Shown one piece after another: positions 9,867 through 18,301 of a stretch of 53,367 nt of DNA. Numbering within the stretch: position 1 is the first letter of the stretch; every line of letters starts with the position of its first letter. Source of the stretch: an uncultured Atopobiaceae bacterium (GTDB lineage Bacteria; Actinomycetota; Coriobacteriia; Coriobacteriales; Atopobiaceae). The translations under genes were made by a program, and so were the position numbers. The stretch is from assembly GCA_944321385.1 (NCBI GenBank), contig CALULC010000002.1, positions 1-53,367 of the forward strand. The letters are read 5' to 3'. The notes below the pieces were generated by a model. That model searched no databases. It saw only the letters and a list, made by a program, of their open reading frames with translations, and was not told where the DNA came from.

Positions 9867-10397
9867 TTAGGACTGGTCGCCGCGGTTGGACGGCTTGGCG
9901 GTCGCGCTCGCGGCGGCGGCGGTGTCGATGTCGAACCACGTGAGCTTGCCGGTTCCGGTGAGCGAGATCGAGGCGGTTGCGACGTCGTCGGACGGGGCGC
10001 CCTGCTCATAGGAGGTCACGTAGCACGAGCCACCGCAGATGGGCGTGTAGTCCTCGTCGTCGTAGACCTGCTTCATGCAGAGCTTGGTGCCGTCCTCGAA
10101 GGCCTGTCGAATGACCTTGTTGGACTCGGCGTCGCGGATGATCGCGGAGTCGAGGTCGAGCGACCACGACTTGGTGGACGGCTTGGCCTTCTGCCAGCCG
10201 CCCTTCTCGTCCTTCGTGGACACCTCGGAGGTCTCCGCCTCCATGGAGAGCGTGGACTCCTGCTCTCCGTCGACGGCGAGCAGCTTGGCGCCGTCCGCCG
10301 AGAAGATGCAGGTGAGGATCTCGTTGCCTGCGACGGCCTCGACGCCGTCGGAGCCGGTGGCGCAGTACGCGCCGGAATCGAAGTCGGTATCGGCCAT
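9867..10397 (-). CDS. Major tail (tube) protein
   Basis: 176 residues, mostly beta-strand. The text around TLSMEAETSEVSTKDEKGGW and WSLDLDSAIIRD is typical of the TP901-1/phi13-type tail tube family, which polymerises into the tail around the tape measure. Next to the chaperone pair and preceded by tail-completion genes, the standard order. A well placed AGGGAGG site precedes the ATG. Confidence 0.88.
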   Translation of the reverse strand: MADTDFDSGAYCATGSDGVEAVAGNEILTCIFSADGAKLLAVDGEQESTLSMEAETSEVSTKDEKGGWQKAKPSTKSWSLDLDSAIIRDAESNKVIRQAFEDGTKLCMKQVYDDEDYTPICGGSCYVTSYEQGAPSDDVATASISLTGTGKLTWFDIDTAAAASATAKPSNRGDQS

Positions 10398-10412
10398 TGT
10401 CGGCCTCCCTTT

Positions 10413-10829
10413 CTACTTGACCTTCAGCCCGTAGCTGACTCTGAACGTGTAGGCGGTGACAGCGTGCCACTCGCCGGTGGGGTCCCGCTTGACCCGCTGG
10501 ATTCCGTCCTCGGTCTGGAGCACGAGGTGGAACGGCGCCGGCAGCGTCACGCCCTCCTCCATGGCCTCCTCCATCGAGGCGACCATCTCGAGGACCGCCT
10601 GCTGGCTCTCGCTCGGCACCGAGACCGCGTGGACGTAGCAGACGAAGTCCTCCAGCCACATCGTGCGGCTCTTGGCTGGCCTGCTGCCGGCGAACTCAAC
10701 GAAGTAGTAGGGGCTCTCCTCGACCTGCGGGCTCGTGCCGCAGGGTGCGCCCGTCCCGTCCTCGACGAGGCGCGTGACGGCGCCCAGGAGGACGACCGGC
10801 GAGAGTCTGACGAGCTTCCTCCCCCTCAT
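10413..10829 (-). CDS. Tail terminator/completion-like protein
   Basis: 138 residues. Position (after HK97 gp10-like, before tail tube), size and mixed alpha/beta text with FHLVLQTEDGIQRVKRDPTG and TYTFRVSYGLKVK fit tail terminator proteins that cap the tail for head joining. The ATG overlaps the stop of the upstream gene (ATGA). Family not named from memory with certainty. Confidence 0.7.
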   Translation of the reverse strand: MRGRKLVRLSPVVLLGAVTRLVEDGTGAPCGTSPQVEESPYYFVEFAGSRPAKSRTMWLEDFVCYVHAVSVPSESQQAVLEMVASMEEAMEEGVTLPAPFHLVLQTEDGIQRVKRDPTGEWHAVTAYTFRVSYGLKVK

Positions 10830-11221
10830 GGCGCCGCCTCCTCCAAAGACTCGCGGATCATGCGCCTGAACATGTCGCGGGCGCGCTCGACGCAGGGCCT
10901 GAAGAAGTGCTGGCCGGGGACAAAGGACGCCTTCAGGCGCTTCCCGATGGCCGGGACGTAGCGGCCGGGCGTCTGGCGGTGCCCGTACTCGACGTGCGGG
11001 GCGTGCTCGGCCGTGTAACCGACGCTCCCACGGGAGCCGTTGACCTCGACGCGAACGGAGTTGGCGAGTCCGCCCGTGTCGCGCGGGGCGGCAGCCTTGG
11101 CGTCCTTGGCGAGGCTGTTCGCCGTCGCGATCAGGGCCGTCTCGGCGTCGAAGGCGGAGAGGCGCTCCAGCGCCGGCGCGATCTCGTCCCTATCGATTGA
11201 GATCGAGAAGCCCCTACCCAT
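10826..11221 (-). CDS. HK97 gp10-like head-tail/tail completion protein
   Basis: 131 residues from ATG 11219-11221 (AGGGGGA site 5 bp before). Features are an APRDTGGLANSVRVEV motif, then HVEYGHRQTPGRYVPAIG and HFFRPCVERARD, the hallmark pattern of the HK97 gp10 family. It joins the tail to the connector. Its start overlaps the end of the head-closure gene. Confidence 0.88.
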   Translation of the reverse strand: MGRGFSISIDRDEIAPALERLSAFDAETALIATANSLAKDAKAAAPRDTGGLANSVRVEVNGSRGSVGYTAEHAPHVEYGHRQTPGRYVPAIGKRLKASFVPGQHFFRPCVERARDMFRRMIRESLEEAAP

Positions 11222-11534
11222 CGCGCTCCCCCTTCTCGAGCTGGAGCGTGAGCACGCGCCAGCGACCGAGGTCGGCACGGCCGGTCACCCGGTACGCCCT
11301 CCCGTCGAGCTCGGCCAGCGCCGCGCGGCGGACGGTCGCGATCGGCGCCGGCGTCACGAACGTCATGGGCGCGTCCTCGTAGGCGTTGCCGTCGCTGTCG
11401 GCACGCTCCCCGCCGTAGGGCGTGTGGCGCACCAGCGTCTCGCCGAGGCTCCTGCGCTCGCGGGCGGGGTTGTTGAGCGCGTCGCGCGCCCCCGTCTCGA
11501 CCAGCTCGAAGAGCTCGGCTCTCACCCACCTCAC
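11214..11534 (-). CDS. Head-closure/head-tail adaptor protein
   Basis: 106 residues starting at GTG 11532-11534, which overlaps the upstream TGA (GTGA) and has TGAGG 5 bp upstream. Contains GETLVRHTPYGG and a C-terminal beta barrel (RAYRVTGRADLGRWRVLTLQLEK), as in small head-closure proteins. An alternative GTG lies three codons further in. Placement between gp6-like and gp10-like genes supports the role. Confidence 0.75.
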   Translation of the reverse strand: MRWVRAELFELVETGARDALNNPARERRSLGETLVRHTPYGGERADSDGNAYEDAPMTFVTPAPIATVRRAALAELDGRAYRVTGRADLGRWRVLTLQLEKGERDG

Positions 11535-11890
11535 AGGAACCTCACCGTCGGGACGGACGCGTCGGCGCCCTCCGCCGCGAGCATGTCGGCGATGCCCGCG
11601 AGGTCCTCGTCGTACTCGGCGAGGACCTTCTCGAAGAAGGACGTGGTGACGCTGCCGGACTGCCCCTCGCTCTCGGAGCTGATGCCCTCGTAGAGCCTGC
11701 GGCGCACGACCTTCACGGCCGCGTCCACCACGACGCTCTCGGCGAGGTCGGGCAGCGTCCTGACGCGCAGGCGCATGCACACGCGGTCGGAGAGGCCGCG
11801 CACGATCTCGGAGAGCTCGGGGTCGCCGGGGACCTCGGAGAGGTCCGTGAGGCGCACCTTCAGGCGCGAGAGCGCCGTCTCGTCGGCCAT
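11531..11890 (-). CDS. Head-tail connector, gp6-like
   Basis: 119 residues, mainly helical (ALSRLKVRLTDLSEVPGDPE, then VVDAAVKVVRRRLYEG), like the HK97 gp6/phage connector family that forms the ring under the portal. The start lies 3 bp after the preceding small gene. Confidence 0.85.
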   Translation of the reverse strand: MADETALSRLKVRLTDLSEVPGDPELSEIVRGLSDRVCMRLRVRTLPDLAESVVVDAAVKVVRRRLYEGISSESEGQSGSVTTSFFEKVLAEYDEDLAGIADMLAAEGADASVPTVRFL

Positions 11891-11893
11891 TCG

Positions 11894-12001
11894 TCACTCC
11901 CCCTCGATGGCGGCGAGCATCTGCGCCTTGGTCGCGCGGGACGGCACGTCGATGCCGTTGGCCTCCGCGTAGGCGCGAATCTCGGCCGCCGTGTTGCTCA
12001 T
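11894..12001 (-). CDS. Tiny Rho-N/HeH-like domain protein after the capsid gene
   Basis: 35 residues from ATG 11999-12001: a helix-extended loop-helix fold signature (AEIRAYAEANGIDVP, then TKAQMLAAIEG) of the Rho N-terminal/HeH-LEM type. The frame stays open upstream to the capsid stop (12067) with Ala/Pro-rich text, so it might be longer or reached by a shift from the capsid gene. The ribosome site is weak. Such mini-genes often follow capsid genes in Gram-positive phages; role unknown. Confidence 0.6.
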   Translation of the reverse strand: MSNTAAEIRAYAEANGIDVPSRATKAQMLAAIEGE

Positions 12002-12066
12002 GGTGGGCGTCGCGGCAGGGGCGGCGCTGAGCGACGCCGCCCCCTGGTCTGGGCCGCTAGCCTCGG

Positions 12067-13038
12067 CTAGGAAGACGCCTGGGTGGTGACGGTGCCCACG
12101 ACGCTCACGTCCAGAGGATCGGACGTCGGTGTGATGGTGCCCTTGATGACGGCGTCGGTGATCTCGGGGAAGATCTTCCAGCCGCCCATCACCAGCGTGT
12201 CGATGCTGGCGTTGGTGGTGACGGCGCCGTGCGTCATGCCGATGATGCCGGTCGCGTCGCCAGTGAGGCCGAAGGTCTGGGCGAGGTCGCCGCTGGTCGC
12301 CGGGACGTAGGCCATGTTGATGTTCTGGGCGGCGGTGCCGAAGACGGTACCCTTGGTCACCTTCGCCGTGGTGAACGTGGTGCCCAGACCGAGGAAGTTC
12401 TTGATGTAGGACATCCCGAAGGCCGTCTGGGTGGTGACCGACGCCTTGCCGAGGTACTCGGCCACGTCCAGCGGGTTCACGAAGAACACGAAGCGCCCGT
12501 CCGCTTGGTCGTCGTCGGGGTCGGCGAATCCGTCGTAGTCCTCGAAGACCTGGGTGAGCGCTCCCCACACGTTCGCGAGCGCCTCCTGGAGGCTTGCGCC
12601 GGCGGTCGCGGACTTGGTGGCTCCGGTGATCGCAGCGAAGAGGTCGGACTTGACCTCGTTCTGGAGGGCGGCGATGAACTTGGAGTCGGTCTCGTTGATG
12701 GCGACGGCGCGTCCCTTGCTCTGGATGGCCTCGGCGGTGGTGTTGCGGCGCCACTTGTTGAGGGTCAGCGTGTAGGTCTGGTCGACCGCCTTGGTAACCT
12801 TGGAGAGCGGGATGTACTCGCCCTCGGCCACGTTGCCGTCCTCGATGTCGGTCGTGTACTTGTAGGTCTTGATGGTGCCGCCGGCGGACACGGGCATGAG
12901 CGCGGTGACGCCGAGCAGCTTCTGCAGCTTCTTGATGCCGGCAGCGAAGCGGTTGGTGTAGTCGATGGTGATCTCGGGGGCGAGGTCGACCGCCTTGGTG
13001 ACGTTGGTCTCGGGATAGGAGACGTTGGTGGATGCCAT
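12067..13038 (-). CDS. Major capsid protein (HK97-fold type)
   Basis: 323 residues. Capsid-type features: an N-terminal arm, the E-loop-like KTYKYTTDIEDGNVAEGEYIPLSK region, FFVNPLDVAEYL, FGMSYIKNFLG, a late GMTHGAVTTNAS segment and GGWKIFPEITDAVIKG. It directly follows the scaffold gene and precedes the connector genes. Forms the procapsid shell around the scaffold. No separate decoration gene or protease was seen. Confidence 0.9.
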   Translation of the reverse strand: MASTNVSYPETNVTKAVDLAPEITIDYTNRFAAGIKKLQKLLGVTALMPVSAGGTIKTYKYTTDIEDGNVAEGEYIPLSKVTKAVDQTYTLTLNKWRRNTTAEAIQSKGRAVAINETDSKFIAALQNEVKSDLFAAITGATKSATAGASLQEALANVWGALTQVFEDYDGFADPDDDQADGRFVFFVNPLDVAEYLGKASVTTQTAFGMSYIKNFLGLGTTFTTAKVTKGTVFGTAAQNINMAYVPATSGDLAQTFGLTGDATGIIGMTHGAVTTNASIDTLVMGGWKIFPEITDAVIKGTITPTSDPLDVSVVGTVTTQASS

Positions 13039-13053
13039 GTCTGGCCCTCCTTA

Positions 13054-13635
13054 CTATCTGAACTTCTTCATGTTCTCTTTGATGGCTCTCTGACGCTCCA
13101 TGGGGTCCTTGATGGCGAGGATCTGCTCGGCGGTCATGCCCGAGGCGTCGACGCCGGAGCGCGGCGTCCCGCCGGCGAGCCTGCGCTTGACCTCGGCCTC
13201 GACGGCGTCCCTGAACGCCGCGGCGAAGCCGTCCACGGCGGCCTTGGTGGCCTCAGCGTCCTCGCCGACGAGCATGGACACGACGTCGTCGGGCACGTCC
13301 ACGCCCGCCTCGCGCAGCTGCCTGCGGCTCTCGTCTGTCATCTGGCGCACGGCGTCGCGGCGCTCGTACTCGGCGAGCTTCTTGTTCGCCTGGTCGCGCT
13401 CGTACTCGAGCCTCTGCGTGGCGTTCATCTCGGCGAGCTTGGCGGCCTCGGCCACCTCCTTCTCCCGCTGCTTCTTCCAGCGGGCGAGCTTGCTCTCGAC
13501 GATGGCGTCTACCTCCTCGTCGGTGTAGGTCCGGGCGCCCTTGGGCTTCTGGTCCTCGCCGCCCTGCTGGTCCTGATCGGCGTTCTTGAGCTGCTCGTCC
13601 TGCTGCGCCTGGGAGGCGCCCTCAGTCTCGGCCAT
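13054..13635 (-). CDS. Capsid scaffold protein (DUF4355-like)
   Basis: 193 residues, highly charged, long coiled coil (about 40-115) rich in Glu/Lys/Arg. Contains the EEVDAIVESKLARWKKQREKE pattern found in DUF4355 scaffolds, and a Lys/Phe-rich C-terminus (ENMKKFR) that would touch the capsid. Lies immediately upstream of the capsid gene. Confidence 0.88.
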   Translation of the reverse strand: MAETEGASQAQQDEQLKNADQDQQGGEDQKPKGARTYTDEEVDAIVESKLARWKKQREKEVAEAAKLAEMNATQRLEYERDQANKKLAEYERRDAVRQMTDESRRQLREAGVDVPDDVVSMLVGEDAEATKAAVDGFAAAFRDAVEAEVKRRLAGGTPRSGVDASGMTAEQILAIKDPMERQRAIKENMKKFR

Positions 13636-13700
13636 TCGGCCCCCATTTCCCCGCTGTCACGGGCCAGCGGCCAGCCCTTTCCACGGTGCTTTTAGCGTCC

Positions 13701-13970
13701 TCACGGCTCGGACGTATCGGCTGCGTCGCCCAGGAGGGCGCGCGTCGCCTCCTCGCTCGGGTAGCCCCGGCACGTCACGCGCGGCCCGTCGCCCTCGGCG
13801 ACGAGCGTCGGCAGGTAAGCGATCCGCGCGTCGCGCGCGGCGCACGGGTGCCTCGAGACGTCCATCAGGACCACCTCGCAGCCCTCCTCGCGCAGCTCCG
13901 GCACGACGTAGCGGATGACGGCCTCGCACGGGCCGCAGCCCCTGCGGTGCCACACGGTCACGGTGCGCAC
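13701..13970 (-). CDS. Thioredoxin/glutaredoxin-like protein (CGPC)
   Basis: 89 residues, thioredoxin fold: beta strand MRTVTVWHRR, active-site C12-G-P-C15, then a helix and the cis-Pro-like segment IAYLPTLVAEGDG (about 51-63). Short thioredoxin-like genes occur in phage head modules, but the target is unknown; disulphide control of head assembly or of the neighbouring toxin is only a guess. It stands alone between two hairpins, with its own RBS. Third-position GC resembles the head genes. Confidence 0.85.
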   Translation of the reverse strand: MRTVTVWHRRGCGPCEAVIRYVVPELREEGCEVVLMDVSRHPCAARDARIAYLPTLVAEGDGPRVTCRGYPSEEATRALLGDAADTSEP

Positions 13971-13979
13971 GGCTCACCT

Positions 13980-14005
13980 CGACATGAGAAAGGCCCCTTG
14001 CGGGG
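13980..14005 (-). terminator. GC-rich hairpin, copy of the 2256-2286 element
   Basis: AGGCCCC/GGGGCCT stem followed on minus by UUUCUCAUGUCG, the same tail as at 2256. Lies between the immunity-like gene and the thioredoxin-like gene. Probable weak terminator or attenuator. Confidence 0.5.
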
Positions 14006-14038
14006 CCTCGGTTGTCACTTCGGTTTTTCGACCTTGTT

Positions 14039-14305
14039 TTAGGCGGCGCTGCTATCGTTGTCTGCGAGCAGCTCATCTGGGTATGCGTCGTAGAGCTTGT
14101 CGAGAATGTCATGGAGTCTCTCGCCCAGCTCGTTCTCGCCGTCACCCGACTCGTTGATCCCCTTCTTAATGATGAGGTCTCCGACCTTCTCATAGAGGTC
14201 GGAATAGGCGTCGTCGGTGAGCTCGCGCCAGTCATAGCTCAGGCCATGCCGCTCCAAGAGCGAGCACTGCGCATCGCTGAGCTTGGAGTCAAATGTCACA
14301 GTCAT
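14039..14305 (-). CDS. Probable immunity protein for the MuF-linked toxin
   Basis: 88 residues, strongly acidic, helical, no recognised family. Start chosen at ATG 14303-14305, with GAGGTGG 6 bp upstream; an ATG at 14344 is in frame but less well placed. It overlaps the end of the MuF gene by 4 bp (ATGA-like coupling). Its base composition is clearly less GC-rich than the structural genes around it, as is the toxin-like 3' end of the MuF gene: the two look like one exchanged cassette. The immunity role is inferred from position, size and charge. Confidence 0.6.
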   Translation of the reverse strand: MTVTFDSKLSDAQCSLLERHGLSYDWRELTDDAYSDLYEKVGDLIIKKGINESGDGENELGERLHDILDKLYDAYPDELLADNDSSAA

Positions 14306-15624
14306 CGACGCCCACCTCGCTTTCGCTTCTTTTCGGTCTTCCATACTGTGATAACTTTACCCGTTTCCGGGTTGATTACTACGGTCGCCTCTGAACCGAT
14401 GTATTTCGTGCTTGGACGGTCGAGGTCGTCATATCCGCCGTCTCGTATGTCCACTGGCCTGGACACGGCGTCGATTGCCTGCTCCTCGCGGACGCCTCGC
14501 TGTGCCGAGCGCTTCTTAAAGTGCTCGGAGATAGCGTCGAGAATCCAATGAGCCGCCTGATACTCCCTTGGGACAATCCCCAGGCTCGGATTCATCAACT
14601 CGTCGACAATCCTTTTCAGCTTCCCGCCGAACCTCTTGGCAGCGGCCTCCTCCGACACCCCGGACGCTGCCACCTGCGCCCTGTGCTCGGCGCGGCGCCT
14701 CCGCGCCCACTCCTCCCAGTCCTCGACGGCCGGGTTCACCTCGCAGCGGCAGCGTGGGTGGATGGGCGGGTAGTTGGTGCCGACCTCGGCGTCCTCGAAG
14801 CGGAACGGCGTCTCGTGGCTCTGCCGCCCGAGGCGGCGGCACTCCTCGCAGATGCGGGAGTCGCCGAGCGGGTCGATGAAGTACTCCTCGAAGCCCTCCC
14901 TCTGCATCTCGGCGCCCTGCGCCTGACGAGCGACGTAGGTTCCCTCGGTCTGGATCACCCGCATGATGTTCGAGACGCTCTGGCCCTCGAACCTCTTCTG
15001 CATCTCGCGGCACAGCCTCCGGTAGCTCTCCCCTCGCACGAGAGCCTTCGCGAGGTCCCGCTCGACGTAGGAGGCGACCTTGCGTGCGTCGTCCCAGATG
15101 CTGTCGCTGTAACTCTTGCCGTCGCTCCACGCGGTCCCGACGAACCGCCTCACGGCCTCGGAGTCCACCGAGTAGAACGACGAGCCGTAGCCCATCGTCT
15201 CGGCGACCGCGTTCATCGCGTCGGCCGCGTCCTGGGCGAAGTGGGCGTCGAGACCCTCGGTCGCCTCGGCGGTCGCCTGCGCGAGGTGGTAGCGCACAGA
15301 TGCCCGCAGTCCCTCCAGGCGGTCGAGCTGGTAGATGCTCTTCCTGATCTCGACCATGTCGGCGAGCTCGGGGTGCTGGCGCGCGAACTCCTCGCAGTTC
15401 TCGATGAGGAGCCTGCGGTCCGCCTCGTCCATCGTCTGCAGCATGTCGCGGTAGCGAAGCACGCCGTCAACGCCGTAGCGCTCGTAGTAGTCTGCTATCT
15501 CGCGCTCGAGGTCGCGCAGCTGCCTCTCGTAGACGCGGCGGACGCGGCCCTCCATGGCCCTCTCGCGCTTGGCCATGCGCTCGTCGGAGCGCCTCTGGCG
15601 GCGCTGCCAGTAGGTGTCGGCCAC
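14302..15624 (-). CDS. MuF-type minor head protein fused to a C-terminal toxin-like nuclease domain
   Basis: 440 residues. Residues 1-300 are a phage head morphogenesis (MuF/SPP1 gp7-like) protein: coiled-coil N-terminus, IQTEGTYVARQAQG (225-238), a Cys pair (259, 262) and the signature PPIHPRCRC (286-294). After a linker (300-350), residues about 360-435 form a separate module: SEHFKKRSAQRG (366-377), STKYIG (405-410) and VVINPETGKVITVWK (415-429). This layout, with an early His/Arg and late beta hairpin, resembles BECR-type (barnase/EndoU/colicin E5-D/RelE) nuclease toxins. MuF polymorphic toxins of temperate phages are a described class; that this domain is an RNase is inference. Confidence 0.85.
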   Translation of the reverse strand: MADTYWQRRQRRSDERMAKRERAMEGRVRRVYERQLRDLEREIADYYERYGVDGVLRYRDMLQTMDEADRRLLIENCEEFARQHPELADMVEIRKSIYQLDRLEGLRASVRYHLAQATAEATEGLDAHFAQDAADAMNAVAETMGYGSSFYSVDSEAVRRFVGTAWSDGKSYSDSIWDDARKVASYVERDLAKALVRGESYRRLCREMQKRFEGQSVSNIMRVIQTEGTYVARQAQGAEMQREGFEEYFIDPLGDSRICEECRRLGRQSHETPFRFEDAEVGTNYPPIHPRCRCEVNPAVEDWEEWARRRRAEHRAQVAASGVSEEAAAKRFGGKLKRIVDELMNPSLGIVPREYQAAHWILDAISEHFKKRSAQRGVREEQAIDAVSRPVDIRDGGYDDLDRPSTKYIGSEATVVINPETGKVITVWKTEKKRKRGGRR

Positions 15625-17009
15625 TAGGCCCCCTCACCGCCCTCGTCGGCCGACTGCGCGGCCTCGCGCGGGAACGTGACGGCGGACGCGGCCTCCTCGG
15701 CCTCCGAGGCCTTGCGCGCGATCTCGTCGGCGGGACTCTCCACGCACGAGAGCACGGCAAGCTGCGTCTCCTCGGAGACGATGCCGGAGAGCTGCGCGGC
15801 CACCTGTGCCTCCTCGACGAGGTTCGCGGGCAGGTTGCGCGTGAAGTGCGGCGTGACCGTGAGCCACGCGTCGTCCGGGACCGCGGTGTTCGCGGCGTAG
15901 CCGCACAGGAGGCGCCAGCGCTCGCGAAGGCCGCGGCGGAACTTGCGCTCCTTGACGAGCGCTAGGTCGCTCATGGCCTGCAGGCGGTAGCGGATGGCGA
16001 TGCCGGAGACGGTCCCGAACTCGTCGTCGGAGATGTCGGCGACCATCGAGAGCGAGTAGATCAGGCGCTCGAGGCGGCTCAGGAGGTTCTCCTGCGTGCC
16101 GTCCGCCTCGGGCTTGGAGAGGAACTGCACGAGCACCTTCTCCGCGTCGCTTCCGGCGAGGTTGATGATGCGGCTGTCGCGCAGCGCGGAGAGCGTATCC
16201 TCGTCGAGCTTGGCACCGAGGACGGAGAGGTAGGCGTCGGCGTAGTAGTCGACGTCGTTGGCCTTCTCGCTGAGCGCGTCCTCGTATGCCTCGATGAGGC
16301 TCTCGACGCCCTCGAAGAGGCCGCGCCGCTCCTCGTTCTCGACGTACTCGACCACGGGCACGCCGGGAAACCCGTGTGGCGCCGGGTCTCCGAAGCGGAT
16401 GCCGCCGCGGTCCTCGAAGGGAACCTCCTCGGTCGGCGTGTAGAGCGTGCCGCGAAGGCAGTCGGCCTCGCCGTCGAAGCGGTTGGTGTCCAGGAAGAAG
16501 CGGACGGCGTACATCGGCCGGCGGGCGACCGTGTCGTCGTACACCATGAGGCAGCCCATGGGCGACGCCGCGCTCGACCTCGGCGTCGCGTCTGAGTCTC
16601 GCCACATCACCTCGTATGCGCTGCCGTAGATGTCGCAGGTCTTGGAGATCTCCGCGTCGAGGTCGTCGGAGCCGACCACCGCGCCCCAGTCGTCGAGCCA
16701 CGCGACGGCCGCGTCGGACCCCGGCGTTCCGTCGCCGCTGAGGCGGACCGGGACGCCGAGGAAGTAGCCGACCATGGTGTCGACGATCTGGCGCTGGAAG
16801 TTCGTCACGAGCCGGTTGTCGGGCTTGTGATTAGCCTTCGGGGGCTTCGCGAGGATCGAGTGTTTGCCCTCGTACGCGTCGCGGAGATCGTGGAGCCTGT
16901 CGAGCTGACGGTTTCGGTAGTCCGCGAGGATCTCGCCGAGCAGCCTCGCGGTCATCTCCGTGCCCGCCGGGAGGCGGTAGCCGAGGTGCGGCTCGTAGTA
17001 CTGCTGCAT
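15624..17009 (-). CDS. Portal protein (SPP1 gp6-like)
   Basis: 461 residues from ATG 17007-17009, overlapping the terminase stop (TGATG). The text DYRNRQLDRLHDLRDAYEGKH, DNRLVTNFQRQIVDTMVGYF and GVPVVEYVENEERRGLFEGV is typical of the SPP1 gp6 portal family. The dodecameric ring at the capsid vertex serves as packaging channel and head-tail junction. It is followed directly by the MuF gene, which binds portal in SPP1-type phages. The C-terminal 40 residues are acidic and Ala-rich. Confidence 0.92.
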   Translation of the reverse strand: MQQYYEPHLGYRLPAGTEMTARLLGEILADYRNRQLDRLHDLRDAYEGKHSILAKPPKANHKPDNRLVTNFQRQIVDTMVGYFLGVPVRLSGDGTPGSDAAVAWLDDWGAVVGSDDLDAEISKTCDIYGSAYEVMWRDSDATPRSSAASPMGCLMVYDDTVARRPMYAVRFFLDTNRFDGEADCLRGTLYTPTEEVPFEDRGGIRFGDPAPHGFPGVPVVEYVENEERRGLFEGVESLIEAYEDALSEKANDVDYYADAYLSVLGAKLDEDTLSALRDSRIINLAGSDAEKVLVQFLSKPEADGTQENLLSRLERLIYSLSMVADISDDEFGTVSGIAIRYRLQAMSDLALVKERKFRRGLRERWRLLCGYAANTAVPDDAWLTVTPHFTRNLPANLVEEAQVAAQLSGIVSEETQLAVLSCVESPADEIARKASEAEEAASAVTFPREAAQSADEGGEGA

Positions 17010-18301
17010 CAGATGCCCCCCTTGAAGAGCTGTACGGTGACGCCGGAGCCGCGCATCCTGACGGCGCACGCGAGACTGTCCGGCGCGTCGTCGTGCGGCG
17101 CCCCCGCCGCGTAGTCCATTACCTCGTCCCAGTAGGCGCAGCACTTCGGGCTCGCGTCGTCGAGCCTCCTGAGCCTTGGCCACGCCCCTCGCGCGTGGGT
17201 CGAGATCTTGATGTGCTTGTTCTGGCGCTCCTGGTAGGTCTCTACCGGGAGCCCGCGGGCGCGGAACGCCTCGGCTAGGTAGCCCTTGTCGGCGTTGCGC
17301 TCCATGCGGAGCGTTCCGAGCCTGAGCCGGCCGTGCAGCTCGCAGATCGCGTCCATGCAGCGGTCCACGTGCGTCTCGGGCCACAGCAGCCCGTGCACGT
17401 AGGGCTCGTCGCCGTGCCACGCGATGCAGGTCACCGCCGTCCCGTCCTCGCCGCCGTAGGCAGCGTCCACGTGCATCTCGCCGTCCGCCAGAAGCGACGG
17501 GTCCGAGAATGTCTCGGGCTCGCCCTCGAAGATCGCGCCCTCGGCCGCGACGTGGCGCAGCTCGTAGTTCGCCGCGAAGAGCGAGCGCGTCATGGACCTC
17601 TGCAGCGACGAGACCTCGTCCGCGGACAGGAGTCCAGTGTCGCGCCATGTCCAGCGCTCGGGCTCGGGCATGAGGTCGAAGGCGTCGCCCCTGTGCCACG
17701 GCGTGCCGGTGTTGACGATGCGCCCGCCCGGGTTGCGGACGTTCTGCAGCTCCATATACACGCCGCGCGTGCGCTCGCGCTCGGCCCGGCTCGCCCGGTC
17801 GCGGATGGTGACGATGTCGTCGGTGTAGACGCGGTCGAAGTGCTTGCCGGTGAGCGAGCCGCCGATGCCGTAGCCGGAAACCTGCGGCTCGCCCGAGACG
17901 TTGCACGCGAGGTCCGTGGAGACGCTCGTGGAGGTGGCCTCGGTGACGCGGGCGGCGCGCCCGTAGATCGTCTCGGAGACCATCGCGGAGACGTCGCTCT
18001 CGAGCATCGCCGAGACCGACTCCATGACGCTCTCGACGTCGTCGGAGGCCTTGCGCAGGAAGCCGCAGGTGACGGAGGGCTGCGTGAGCGCCACGAGCCA
18101 CAGCGCGACCTTCAGGCACGTTGTCTTGTACGAGCCTCGGTGCGCCTGCAGCGTCATGTCCCCGCGCCCGAAGGCGAGCTCGCGTATCCATCGGTCGTGC
18201 AGGCCCTCGACGAGCCTGTCGTAGCCCATCTCGCGGGCCAGCCTCACGGGGTGGTTCCGGACGAGGGTGGCGAGCGCGCGGCGGTCGTCAGCCGTCGCCA
18301 T
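17009..18301 (-). CDS. Terminase large subunit
   Basis: 430 residues. Packaging ATPase and nuclease. Walker-A-like AHRGSYKT (53-60), Walker B VYTDD (158-162), a coupling motif after it (VNTGTPWHRGD), and nuclease acidic residues in HVDAAYGGEDGTAV and APHDDAPDSLA. The first start overlaps the small subunit by 14 bp, and its stop overlaps the portal start. Complete for the family. Confidence 0.93.
   Translation of the reverse strand: MATADDRRALATLVRNHPVRLAREMGYDRLVEGLHDRWIRELAFGRGDMTLQAHRGSYKTTCLKVALWLVALTQPSVTCGFLRKASDDVESVMESVSAMLESDVSAMVSETIYGRAARVTEATSTSVSTDLACNVSGEPQVSGYGIGGSLTGKHFDRVYTDDIVTIRDRASRAERERTRGVYMELQNVRNPGGRIVNTGTPWHRGDAFDLMPEPERWTWRDTGLLSADEVSSLQRSMTRSLFAANYELRHVAAEGAIFEGEPETFSDPSLLADGEMHVDAAYGGEDGTAVTCIAWHGDEPYVHGLLWPETHVDRCMDAICELHGRLRLGTLRMERNADKGYLAEAFRARGLPVETYQERQNKHIKISTHARGAWPRLRRLDDASPKCCAYWDEVMDYAAGAPHDDAPDSLACAVRMRGSGVTVQLFKGGI

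Noticed and set aside
12229..13695. 488-codon plus-strand frame over capsid and scaffold
   Set aside because: Opposite-strand shadow; the minus strand holds clear capsid and scaffold proteins.
15624..18191. 855-codon minus frame joining terminase and portal
   Set aside because: Only its last 461 codons are the portal; the first part is the terminase gene in another frame.
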